From: JACCXG01 sp963717745
Lineage (GTDB): Bacteria > Acidobacteriota > Vicinamibacteria > Vicinamibacterales > 2-12-FULL-66-21
NCBI GenBank assembly: GCA_963717745.1
Contig: CAVQXJ010000011.1
Location: 155,004 to 219,003 of the forward strand
Direction: 5' to 3'
DNA length: 64,000 bases
Part shown: piece by piece, positions 53,684 to 63,348 of the stretch
How the letters are laid out: each line of letters starts with the position of its first letter
Position numbering within the stretch: the stretch's first letter is position 1
The notes under the pieces: generated by a model
What the model was told of the DNA's origin: nothing
The model's input: the letters and a program-made list of their open reading frames with translations, nothing else
Database searches by the model: none
Program-made: the position numbers and the translations under genes

Positions 53684-56600
53684 ATGGCCGGGAGTTTCTT
53701 CGTGCACAGTCGTCTGGGGGCCGTGGTCCTCGTGGTCCTCGCGTTCCTCTCCTCCGGCACCGCTTCCGCCCAGGTCGCGACCGGGAGCATCGCCGGGACG
53801 GTCAGCGACTCCACCGGTCAGGTCGTTCCCGGCGCCCAGGTCACGATCCGCGAAGTCAGCCGGAACACGACCACGACGCTCGTGACCGACGGGAGCGGCG
53901 TCTATACCGCGCCATTCCTGGTGCCCGGGACCTATCAGGTGCAGGTGGAGCTCCAGGGATTCAAGACCTGGATCCGTCCGGGCATCATCCTGCAGGTCAC
54001 CGACCGCGTGCGCGTCGACGTCGCGCTCGAAGTGGGCACGATCACCGAGGCCACCACGGTGGTCGCGAGCGCCCCGGTCGTGCGCACCGATTCCTCGGAG
54101 GCCGGCACGGTCATCGAGGAGATGGCGATCAAGGAACTGCCGCTGAACGGCCGGAACTTCGCCACGCTCGTGTACCTGGCACCGGGGATCACCCCGGGCC
54201 AGGCCGGCGAGAACCTCTCCGGTGCGAGCACCTTCAACCCGCGGGGCGCCTCCAACTTCAATGCGCTCGGGTCGCCAGGCGAACTCCAACGCCTGGATGA
54301 TCGACGGCATCGACAACAACGAGTTCACGTTCAACACCTTCATCGTCATGCCGTCGGTCGAGCAGGTGCGTGAATTCAAGGTGCTGACCGGCGTGTTCTC
54401 GGCGGAGTTCGGGCGTGGCGCCGGCGTCGTCTCGGTGTCCACGAAGTCGGGCGCGAATCAGCTGCGCGGCACCGGCTACGAGTTCCTGCGCAACGAGGCG
54501 TTCGACGCCCGCAATTTCTTCGTCCGCAAGACCGTGCAGCCGGATGGCACGCTGGTCAAGGATCCGGTGCCGCCGCTCGATCGGCACCAGTTCGGGGGCG
54601 CGCTCGGCGGCGCGCTGGTGATTCCGGGACTCTACGACGGGCACAGCCGTACGTTCTTCTTCGCCGACTACGCCGGGATCAAGGAGCGGCGCGGCGTGAC
54701 GACCGTCAATACCGTGCCCACGGCCGCGACCCGTCTCGGAGATTTCAGCAACTACCGGGACCGGAACGGCAACGTGATTCCGATCTACGACCCGCTGACC
54801 ACCCGACTCGACGCGCAGGGACGCATCGTGCGCGATCAGTTTCCGAACAACATCATTCCAGCGGACCGGCTCAATCCGGTCGGCCGCAACATCGCCAGCG
54901 TCTACCCGCTCCCCAACGCCGAAAGCGGCAGCTTCGACAACTACATCTCTACCCCCGATCGTGAAGTCACCGATCACGCGTTCTCAGGCCGCGTCGATCA
55001 CAAGCTGTCGGACCGCGACTCGTTCTTCGTGCGGTTCAACTACGGCAAGTACCGTCTCGATGCGCCGCAGGGCCAGGCCAACTGCTGCCTGCCGACGCCG
55101 CCGGAGGCGGCCGCGCGATTCGACCTGGGCCCGTTCGTCGCCGGCATTCAGAACACGCAGTTGACCACGCACGGCATGGCGTTCAACTACTCGAAGGTGC
55201 TCAAACCGCAGCTGGTCAACGAGCTCCGCATCGGCTACGCCGTCACCGAGCCGTTCACGAAGCAGTCGGACTACGGCCACAACGCCTCGGAATCCCTCGG
55301 CATCCACGGCATCAACATCAGCGAGATCACGACCGGGCTGCCGAACATCGGCATCACGAACTTCACCGGCCTGTCGGGGGGACCGGCGTTCCTGCCCGTG
55401 AACCCCAGCCAGTTCCACTACCAGATCGAGAATGGGCTGGTCTGGCTGAAGGGCCGGCACCAGCTGAAGGTCGGGTATCGACTCGTGGATCGCCGGCCGT
55501 CGCCGATGATCCACGACAACACGCGGAGCGCGATCAACTTCACCACCAGCTTCGTCAACAACCCGCTCACGAATTCGGGCGGCACCGGCCTCGCCGCGGT
55601 GCTCCTCGGGTATTTCAACAACGCGAGCCGGGGGTTCCTGCTCGAGGTCCCGCACTTCAGGGTGGTCGAGCAGGCCGCGTTCGTGCAGGACGACTTCAAG
55701 GTCAGCAACCGGTTCACCGTCAATGCTGGCGTGCGTTATGAGATCTTCCACGCCCCGACCGAACGGAACAACCGGCTCGCCAACTTCGACTACGACCGTT
55801 TCGTCCTGGTGTACGCCGGGGAGAACGGGACCAGCCGCAGCGCCAACAAGAAGACCCACTATCTCAACTTCGCGCCGCGCCTGGGCCTGACCTACAGCCT
55901 GACCAGCGACGCCCGCACGGTGCTGCGCACCGGCTTCGGCATCACCTACTTCCCGAGCCCGTACGCAGCCGGCAACCTCAATCACCTCAACGTGCCGTTC
56001 GTCATCTCGCAGAACGTGCAGCACGAGACCAACCCGCTCGACTTCGGCCGCGTGCGGACGATCGCCGACCCGTTTCCGGCGATTGCCCCGGTCAAGCCGC
56101 TGACGACGGCGCAGCTGATTGCGGCGAATCCCCGGGTGGCCGGCCATGGTTTCGAGAACGAAACGGCCTATGCCGAGCAGTGGCATCTCGGGATCGAGCG
56201 GCAGCTGCGCTCGGCGATGCTGCTGGAACTGGACTACGTCGGCAGCGCGCAGAAGCACCTCACGCTCTGCTACAACCCCAACGAGGTTCAACCAGGACCC
56301 GGGACGCAGGATTCGCGCCGGCTCCTGCAGCCCATCGCCTCGGTCAGCAACATGCTGCAGTGCGATCCGCGCAATCGCTCGACCTACCATGCGGGAACGC
56401 TGCGGCTGCAGCAGCGGTTCACCAACGGGACCCAGTTCCTCGTGAGCTATACCTACGGCAAGTCGCTCGACTACGGCGCCTCGGCGGCGAGCGGCGGAGG
56501 CGCGGTCGGCAACGGCCAGACGATCACGAACATGGACGCGTGGCACGGCCCATCGGGCTTCGACGTGCGCCATCGCGCTTCCATCAGTTATGTGTACGAG

Positions 56601-57095
56601 CTGCCCTTTGGGACCGGCCGGCGCTGGATGAGCAATGCCGGCAGCCTGCTGCAGGCGGTCGTCGGCGGCTGGCAGCTGGCGGGCATCACCACCGTGACGA
56701 CCGGCCGGCCGTTCACCGTCACGCTGCAGACCGGCGTCAACAACGGCGCCCCGAGCTGGCCGAATCGGATCGGCTCCGGCCGGCTGGACAACCCGACCGT
56801 GGACCAGTGGTTCAACCCCGCCGACTTCGTCGCGCCGCCGGCGAATACCTATGGCGACTCCGGTCGCGGCATCCTCTACGGACCGGGTCACACCAATTTC
56901 GACACGTCACTATCCAAGCGGTTCTCGATCGGCGGGCGTGCCAATGCCGAGCTCCGCTGGGATGTGTTCAACCTGTTCAATCACCCCGGCTTCGGCTTCC
57001 CGAACGCCGCGATTGGCAATCCCACAGTGGGCCGCATCTCGACGACCGTCGTGGACAACCGCAGCATGCAGTTCGCGTTGAAGGTCAATTTCTGA
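53684..57095 (+). CDS. TonB-dependent receptor with carboxypeptidase-regulatory domain (receptor 3; frameshift at about 54275)
   Basis: About 1136 aa after repair. Start ATG 53684 with GGAGGTG upstream. Signal peptide SRLGAVVLVVLAFLSSGTASA; CarboxypepD_reg domain (IAGTVSDSTGQVVPGAQVTI, GVYTAPFLVPGTYQVQVEL); plug with IKELPLNGRNFATLVYLAPG. One extra C of the CC at 54275-54276 separates this from QANSNAWMIDGIDNNEFTFN. The barrel frame is then intact: GVVSVSTKSGANQLRGTGYE, FFADYAGIKERRG and a C-terminal MQFALKVNF. It probably binds oligosaccharides for the following xylan/arabinan genes. No SusD-like lipoprotein is nearby. Confidence 0.9.
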
Positions 57096-57107
57096 TCGCC
57101 CGGTGGC

Positions 57108-57270
57108 TAAGGACCCGTCCGTGAATAAGTGTGCCCGTTTGGCCGCCGATGCCTCCCGCGTGGCGGCGTGGCTCGTCGCTTACATACGCCCGGTATGCGC
57201 GCTCCTCGCGCCTTGCCACGCGGGCGCCTCGACGCCCAAACGGGCCCACCTATTCACGGACGGGTCCTAA
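57108..57270. repeat. Family C element, copy 2 (163 bp)
   Basis: Terminal inverted repeats at 57108-57142 and 57236-57270 (32 of 35 positions pair), starting TAAGGACCCGTCCGTGAATA. The core (about 57150-57225) has GCGGCGTGGCTCGTCGCTTA, CATACGCCCGGTATGCGCG and CTCCTCGCGCCTTGCCACG, matching copy 1 at 22704 although the terminal repeats do not. It ends 2 bases before the sulfatase GTG. Confidence 0.87.
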
Positions 57271-57272
57271 AG

Positions 57273-58913
57273 GTGCTCGATCGATTCACGCTGGCATTCC
57301 TCACGTCGGTCTTGAGCCTCGTCGCGGCGCCCGCGGCAGCCCCGCAGACGAGCGGCCGCCCGAACGTCGTCGTCATCCTGGTCGACGACATGGGCTGGTC
57401 CGACATCGGGTCCTACGGGGGCGAGATTTCGACGCCCCACCTCGACGCGCTGGCGGCCGGGGGGCTACGCTTCACGCAGTTCTACGTCACCCCTCGCTGC
57501 TCGCCGTCGCGCGCCAGCCTGCTGACCGGGCTCTATTCCCACCAGGCCGGCATGGGGCACCTCGACAACGTCGTCCGCGACGGTTCGCCGGGCACGACCG
57601 GCCGTCTCAACGATCGAAGCGTGACCATCGCCGAAGTGCTGCGTGAGGCCGGGTACTTCACGGCGATGGCGGGCAAGTGGCATCTCGGCCAGCAGAATGG
57701 GTCGCCGCCCTGGCAGCGCGGTTTCGATCGCGTCCTCAACATTCGAGCCGGGGGCATCTTCTTTCCCAAGCAGAATTTTCCGGGCGGCGATGAACTGACC
57801 AAACGGGGGCAGGAGCCGCTTTACCTGGACGGGCGCCCGATCCCGCACGACTCGCCAGAGCTCGGCCAGAATTGGTACACAACGTACCTGTGGACGGATT
57901 TCGCCTTGAAGTTCGTCGACGAGGCGAAGAAGGCCGGCAAGCCTTTCTTTCTCTATATTCCACACAACGCGCCGCATTTTCCGCTGATGGCGCCGCCGGA
58001 GCTCATTGCGAAGTACCGCGGCCGGTACAAGGCCGGTTGGGACCGGCTGCGCACCGCGCGTTACCGCCGGCAGATTGAAATGGGGGTGATTCAGGCGCGT
58101 TGGCCACTCAGCCCGCGCGAACCGGACTCTCCCGCATGGGACTCGCTGTCACCCGAGGCGCAGGATCGATTCGATCAGCTGATGGCGGTGTATGCGGCGA
58201 TGATCGAGGCCGTCGATACGAGTGTGGGCGCGCTGGTCGAGGGCCTGCGGGCGCGCGGCGCGCTCGACGATACGCTGATCGTGTTCCTGTCGGACAACGG
58301 CGGCAACGCGGAATCAGGTCCCAACGGACGCATCGAGGGCGTTCCTCCCGGCGGGCCGAACTCCAACCTCTATCTCGGAATGAACTGGGCGGCCCTGACC
58401 ACCACGCCGTTTCGCCGGTTCAAACATTTCACCCACGAGGGCGGCATCGCCACGCCGCTGATCGCGCATTGGCCGCAGGGCATTCGGCGCCGCAACGCCC
58501 TCGAACACCAGCCCGGACACCTCATTGACCTGATGGCGACCATCGTCGACGTGACCGGGGCGACATATCCGGGCGAGTTCAAGGGCAGAGCCATTCAGCC
58601 GATGGAAGGCGTCAGCCTGCAGCCCGCGTTCGCCGGAGGCCGCGTCAGGCGAACGCGGCCGATCTTCTGGGAGCACGAAGGGAACCGGGCGGTTCGCTCG
58701 GGCCGGTGGAAGCTGGTATCGCGGTACCCGGATGGATGGGAGCTCTACGACATGACCGCCGATCGGGTCGAACGGGACGACGTGGCACCTCGCCACTCCG
58801 ACGTCGTCAGAAAGCTCGCGGCCGAGTGGGAGGCATGGGCGAAACGCATCAACGTGGATCGGTGGCCGGGGCCGCGCCTGACGAACTGGGGCGACCCGGT
58901 GACCGCAAAATGA
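57273..58913 (+). CDS. Exported sulfatase (formylglycine-dependent)
   Basis: 546 aa. Signal peptide LDRFTLAFLTSVLSLVAAPAAA. Sulfatase signatures: NVVVILVDDMGWSDIGSYGG (metal Asp pair), the modification motif TPRCSPSRASLLTG with Cys76 as formylglycine precursor (CxPxR), MAGKWHLGQQ, YIPHNAPHFPLMAP, and VFLSDNGGN (metal Asp-Asn). It hydrolyses sulfate esters, in this context perhaps from sulfated polysaccharide; specificity unknown. The start is GTG 57273, immediately after the family C element; an earlier in-frame start would lie inside the repeat. Its stop overlaps the MFS ATG (ATGA). A sulfatase-maturating enzyme is not in the window. Confidence 0.88.
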   Translation: MLDRFTLAFLTSVLSLVAAPAAAPQTSGRPNVVVILVDDMGWSDIGSYGGEISTPHLDALAAGGLRFTQFYVTPRCSPSRASLLTGLYSHQAGMGHLDNVVRDGSPGTTGRLNDRSVTIAEVLREAGYFTAMAGKWHLGQQNGSPPWQRGFDRVLNIRAGGIFFPKQNFPGGDELTKRGQEPLYLDGRPIPHDSPELGQNWYTTYLWTDFALKFVDEAKKAGKPFFLYIPHNAPHFPLMAPPELIAKYRGRYKAGWDRLRTARYRRQIEMGVIQARWPLSPREPDSPAWDSLSPEAQDRFDQLMAVYAAMIEAVDTSVGALVEGLRARGALDDTLIVFLSDNGGNAESGPNGRIEGVPPGGPNSNLYLGMNWAALTTTPFRRFKHFTHEGGIATPLIAHWPQGIRRRNALEHQPGHLIDLMATIVDVTGATYPGEFKGRAIQPMEGVSLQPAFAGGRVRRTRPIFWEHEGNRAVRSGRWKLVSRYPDGWELYDMTADRVERDDVAPRHSDVVRKLAAEWEAWAKRINVDRWPGPRLTNWGDPVTAK

Positions 58914-60183
58914 GCGTGTTGACGAAGCTCTGGGGACTCCGCTGGTGGATGATGGGCCTGCTCATGCTGGGGTCGGTCATCAACTACCTGACACGAGCGA
59001 CGCTCGCGGTGGCCGCGCCAAGTGTCCTCAAAGATCTCGACATCACGACCCAGCAGGTACTCGTGGATCCTCAGCGCGTTTCAGTTCGCCATCATGCTGC
59101 AGCCCTTCTGCGGCTATGTGATGGACCGCGTCGGACTGAAGCTCGGGTTTGCCATCTTCGCGATCGCCTGGTCCTTCGTCAGCATGGCGCACGGCCTCGC
59201 GAACAGCTGGCAGGCGCTCTTTGGCCTGCGCGCGCTGCTGGGATTTGCCGAAGGATCGGCGAATCCGGCCGGGATGAAGGCGACGTCCGAGTGGTTTCCC
59301 GCCGCCGAACGCGGGCTCGCCGGCGGCTTCTTCAACATGGGGGCGTCGCTCGGCTCGATGCTGGCCGCGCCGCTCGTCGCGTGGGCGATCCTGACGCACA
59401 GCTGGCACTTCGCGTTCGTGCTCACCGGCGTGATCGGACTCGGCTGGGTCGCGGTCTGGCTGGTGTTCTATCAATCCCCCTCGAAGCACAAGGCCCTCTC
59501 ACCGGCAGAACGCGACTACATCCTCTCGGGCCAGGAACGCCACCTCGCCGGGGAAGGCAAACCCTCGTTCCGGGCCATTCTTGGCCAGCGGAACTTCTGG
59601 GGCATCGCCATCCCGAGGTTCCTTGCCGATCCGACGTGGGGCACGCTGACGTTCTGGCTGCCGCTCTATCTGACGACCGTGCGTGGATTCGATCTGAAGC
59701 AGATCGCGATGTTCGCGTGGCTGCCATTTCTAGCAGCCGATCTGGGCTGCATGTTCGGCGGCACGATCAGCATTGCGCTGCAGAAGCGAGGTGTGGGTCT
59801 AATCAACGCGCGTCGCAGTGCGTTTACGGTCGGCGCCCTGATGATGATGGGCGTGGCGTTTGTCGGCACCGTCGACAGTCCGTACGTCGCCGTCGCGCTC
59901 TTGAGCCTGGCAGGTTTCGCGCACCAGACCCTCTCGGTCACTGTCATCACGATGGCGTCCGATCTGTTCAAGCGCAACGAAGTCGCGACGGTCGCCGGCA
60001 TGGCCGGGAACCTGCGGCAACGCCGGCGTGCTGGTCTTCTCGCTGCTCATGGGCGCACTCGTGACCCGCATCGGCTACACCCCGTTCTTCATCGGCCTCG
60101 CCGCGCTGGATCTGCTCGGCGCCGTCCTGCTGTGGACGCTCGTGCGTGAGCGGCGGCCCGACACCATCGCCGCGGCGGCGTAA
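58910..60183 (+). CDS. MFS transporter, anion:cation symporter (ExuT/DgoT-like) family (frameshifts at about 59056 and 60015)
   Basis: About 424 aa after repair. The ATG at 58910 overlaps the sulfatase TGA. TM1: RWWMMGLLMLGSVINYLTRATLAVA, a pattern typical of hexuronate and galactonate transporters. One extra G at 59056-59057 separates LDITTQQ from YSWILSAFQFAIMLQPFCGYVMDRVGLK (loop 2-3). The middle is intact (FAEGSANPAGMKATSEWFPAAERGLAGGFFNMG). An extra base at 60015 separates GMAGNL from GNAGVLVFSLLMGALVTRIG, the last TMs ending RRPDTIAAAA. It probably brings sugar acids such as hexuronates into the cell, in line with the dehydratase and glycosidase neighbours. Confidence 0.87.
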
Positions 60184-60187
60184 ATAG

Positions 60188-61846
60188 ATGTCGAAGACCT
60201 CGGTCTCCAATCCGATTCTGCGCGGTTTCAACCCGGATCCTTCGATCGTCCGCGTCGGCGACGACTACTACATCGCGACGTCGACGTTCGAGTGGTTCCC
60301 CGGCGTGCAGATTCACCACTCGCGCGATCTCGTGCACTGGCGCCTCATCGCCCGGCCGCTCAATCGCGCGAGTCAGCTCGACATGCGCGGCGATCCCGAC
60401 TCCTGCGGCGTCTGGGCGCCGTGCCTGACGCATGCCGACGGCCTCTTCCATCTGATTTACACCGAGGTGAAGCGCTACGGCCGGACGACGACCGCGGGCG
60501 CGTCGGGCGCCTCGCTGCGCGACTTCCACAACTATCTCGTCACGGGTGAGCGTGTCGATGGCGATTGGTCGGATCCGGTTCATCTGAACAGCAGCGGGTT
60601 CGATCCATCGCTCTTTCACGACGACGACGGGCGCAAGTACCTGCTGAACATGCTGTGGGACCACCGTCCCGGACAGAACCGCTTTGCCGGTATCGTGCTG
60701 CAGGAATACTCGCCAGCGCAGCGGAGACTCGTCGGCGAACGGCACAACATCTTCAAGGGCACTCCGCTCGGCCTGACGGAAGCGCCGCATCTCTACAAGC
60801 GCGACGGCTGGTACTACTTGATCACCGCGGAAGGGGGCACCGCGTGGGGCCATGCCGTGACGATGGCGCGATCGCGGGCGCTGCTCGGGCCGTACGAGCT
60901 GCACCCTGACGTCTACATCCTGAGCGCGCGCCATCGGCCCGACGTCGCCCTGCAGCGCGCGGGCCATGCCGACCTGGTCGAGACGCCGTCAGGGGAAACC
61001 TACATGGTCTATCTGTGCGGACGGCCGCTCCCCAACCGTGGGCGGTGCACGCTCGGACGCGAGACCGCGATTCAGCCCATGACCTGGAGCGCCGACGGGT
61101 GGTTGCGCACGGCGACGGGCGAAGGCATTCCGTCCGTGGAGGTGGCGGCCCCGCGAGGCCTGACGCCGCAGCCACATCCACCCGCGCCCGTTCGCGAGGA
61201 GTTCGACACCGACACGCTGCCGATCGCCTTTCAGTGGTTGCGATCGCCGCAGCCCGACGCGTTGTTCAGCCTCCACGAACGGAAGGGCCACCTGCGTCTC
61301 TACGGTCGCGAGACGATCGGCAGTCTTTTCACCCAGGCGCTCGTCGCCCGTCGTCAACAATCGCATTGCTACAGTGCGTCGACGATCGTCGAGGTCGAGC
61401 CCGAGCACTTTCAGCAGATGGCCGGCCTGGTGTGCTACTACAACAGCTCCAAGTTCCACTACTTCTACGTATCGCGCGACGAGGAGAGCGGCAAGCACCT
61501 TCGCGTGATGTCGGCGCTTCCCGATCAAGTGAGCTCGGACGCGTTCACGCCGCCGATCGCCATCGCCGCCGGCGTGCCGATCGAGCTGCGTGTCGAAGTG
61601 GACTACGAGCGGCTGCGTCTCGCGTATCGGATCGACGGAAGCGCCTGGCAGTGGCTGCCGCAGCAGTTCGACGCGAGCATTCTCTCGGACGAGGCCAGCG
61701 CGCCGGGGCTGCCGAACTTTACCGGCGCGTTCGTCGGCATGGCGTGTCAGGATCTCGCGGGAACGGCGATGCCGGCGGACTTCGATTGGTTCGAGTACCG
61801 CGAACGGGAGTACGTCAGCGATGTGCTCCGCCTGGAAATCCCATGA
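60188..61846 (+). CDS. Beta-xylosidase, GH43
   Basis: 552 aa with no signal peptide, so a cytoplasmic enzyme. The five-bladed GH43 propeller shows RGFNPDPSIVRVGDDYY with catalytic base Asp17, SSGFDPSLFHDDDGRKYLL with Asp139, and GLTEAPHLYKRDGWYYL with catalytic acid Glu198. The C-terminal beta-sandwich of GH43 xylosidases follows (from about residue 335, with MAGLVCYYNSSKFHYFYVSRD). It probably releases xylose from imported xylo-oligosaccharides. It starts 4 bases after the MFS stop and overlaps the next gene by 4 bases (ATGA), so sulfatase, MFS, both GH43 genes and the last gene form one operon. Confidence 0.92.
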   Translation: MSKTSVSNPILRGFNPDPSIVRVGDDYYIATSTFEWFPGVQIHHSRDLVHWRLIARPLNRASQLDMRGDPDSCGVWAPCLTHADGLFHLIYTEVKRYGRTTTAGASGASLRDFHNYLVTGERVDGDWSDPVHLNSSGFDPSLFHDDDGRKYLLNMLWDHRPGQNRFAGIVLQEYSPAQRRLVGERHNIFKGTPLGLTEAPHLYKRDGWYYLITAEGGTAWGHAVTMARSRALLGPYELHPDVYILSARHRPDVALQRAGHADLVETPSGETYMVYLCGRPLPNRGRCTLGRETAIQPMTWSADGWLRTATGEGIPSVEVAAPRGLTPQPHPPAPVREEFDTDTLPIAFQWLRSPQPDALFSLHERKGHLRLYGRETIGSLFTQALVARRQQSHCYSASTIVEVEPEHFQQMAGLVCYYNSSKFHYFYVSRDEESGKHLRVMSALPDQVSSDAFTPPIAIAAGVPIELRVEVDYERLRLAYRIDGSAWQWLPQQFDASILSDEASAPGLPNFTGAFVGMACQDLAGTAMPADFDWFEYREREYVSDVLRLEIP

Positions 61847-63348
61847 ACCACCGCCTTCTCGCAATCGCCATCCTGGTGCTCGTCCCGCCAGCGTTTGTTC
61901 TGGATGGCGATCCACGCCTGCACGACCCATCCACCGTCGTGCTGCACGACGGGAAGTTCTACAGCTACGGCACGGGAAACGGTCTGCCCATCTCCGTGTC
62001 CGATGATGGATGGACGTGGCGGCGCGCCGGCACGTTGATGCAGGCACTCCCCGGCGGGCGCCCCGGCGCGGACGTCGTCGCCCGTGGCGGCAACAATACG
62101 TGGGCGCCGGATGTGATCCGTTCGGGCGACAAGTATTTCGTCTACTATTCAGCCCCCGGCACGCAACCCAAGGCCGCCATCGGGCTGCTGGTCGGCAGGA
62201 CACTCGACCCGGATTCCCCGGACTACAAGTGGGAGGATGGGGGGCCGGTGGTCTGGTCCGACGGCGTGGAGGACAGCAACGCCATCGACCCGGGTGTGTT
62301 TCGCGATCCGACCAACGGTTCACTCTGGCTGACCTACGGCTCCTACTTCGGCTACATCCGCCTCGTCCAGCTGGATCCCAAGACCGGCAAACGTCTGCGA
62401 CCGGACACGAGACCGGCCAACATCGCGATCAACTCCGAAGCGTCGATCATGATTTACCGCGATGGCTGGTACTACCTGCTGGTCACCCACGGATCCTGCT
62501 GCGCCGGCGCGAACTCCAGCTACAACATCCGCATGGGACGCGCCAGGAGGGTTACCGGTCCGTTCGTCGACAACATGGGGATCGACATGCTGCAAGGCGG
62601 TGGCAAGCTGTTCCTCGGCTCGGGCGGCCGCTACATCGGGCCGGGGCATTTCGGTTTGCTCGATCTCGGCGATGGCGTGCAGAAGTTCTCGTGCCATTAC
62701 GAGGCCGATCTCGACCGCGGCGGCGTCAGCGTGCTGGACATCCGTCCGCTGCTGTGGCGTGACGGCTGGCCGGTGGCCGGCGACAACTTCAAGGAAGGCA
62801 CGTATCAAATCGAATCGGCACGGACCGGCACCGCGCTGGAGCTGGCCGTGCCGGGGATGCCGGTCGGCGGGTTCCGCGGAAGGGGTGGGCGAGGTGGCCG
62901 CGGCGCTGGCCGCGGTGATGCCGTTCCCGCCGAAGTGATTCCCGCGCAGGATGCCGCGCAGGTGTCCGCGAGCTGGCCTTCCAGTCCGATCGACCTGCGG
63001 CTGTCGGCGTACATGGTGCAGGCCCAGCAGAAGTGGACCATCACACCGGTCACGAACGCGGGCGGCTATCCAGGATCGCCGTACTTCAAGATCACGCTGG
63101 CTGGCACCGACCGCGCGCTCGCAGCGACGGCAGACCGTGAGCTCGTGGCACTCCCCGCGTTCACTGGCGGACCAGAGCAGCTGTGGCGGATTGACCAACT
63201 CAGCGACGGGACGTATCGCGTGATGCCGAAGGCGGGCCCGAACCCCAAGGAACCGCTGGCCCTTTCCGCCGCCGGCAGCAGCAGGCCGACGCTCGACAGA
63301 TTCAGCGCCGACAGCGATCGGCAACGCTGGCTGTTCAAGACACCATGA
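61843..63348 (+). CDS. Exported GH43 arabinanase-like glycosidase with C-terminal extension
   Basis: 501 aa. Signal peptide MNHRLLAIAILVLVPPAFVL. The GH43 propeller resembles endo-1,5-alpha-L-arabinanases: HDPSTVVLHDGKFYSYGTG with base Asp28, NAIDPGVFRDPTNGSLWLTYGSYFGYI with Asp149, and NSEASIMIYRDGWYYLLVTHGSCC with acid Glu199. After ~residue 340 comes a Gly/Arg-rich stretch (GFRGRGGRGGRGAGRG, about 62865-62920), then a beta-trefoil-like tail with QQKWTITPV and EQLWRIDQLSDGTYRV, similar to ricin-type carbohydrate binding. It overlaps the xylosidase by 4 bases and the following gene by 4 bases. Confidence 0.88.
   Translation: MNHRLLAIAILVLVPPAFVLDGDPRLHDPSTVVLHDGKFYSYGTGNGLPISVSDDGWTWRRAGTLMQALPGGRPGADVVARGGNNTWAPDVIRSGDKYFVYYSAPGTQPKAAIGLLVGRTLDPDSPDYKWEDGGPVVWSDGVEDSNAIDPGVFRDPTNGSLWLTYGSYFGYIRLVQLDPKTGKRLRPDTRPANIAINSEASIMIYRDGWYYLLVTHGSCCAGANSSYNIRMGRARRVTGPFVDNMGIDMLQGGGKLFLGSGGRYIGPGHFGLLDLGDGVQKFSCHYEADLDRGGVSVLDIRPLLWRDGWPVAGDNFKEGTYQIESARTGTALELAVPGMPVGGFRGRGGRGGRGAGRGDAVPAEVIPAQDAAQVSASWPSSPIDLRLSAYMVQAQQKWTITPVTNAGGYPGSPYFKITLAGTDRALAATADRELVALPAFTGGPEQLWRIDQLSDGTYRVMPKAGPNPKEPLALSAAGSSRPTLDRFSADSDRQRWLFKTP

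Noticed and set aside
17410..57095. SusC/SusD-type polysaccharide utilisation locus of the Bacteroidetes kind
   Set aside because: The receptors are Oar-like with an N-terminal regulatory domain and no SusD homologue or HTCS regulator is present.
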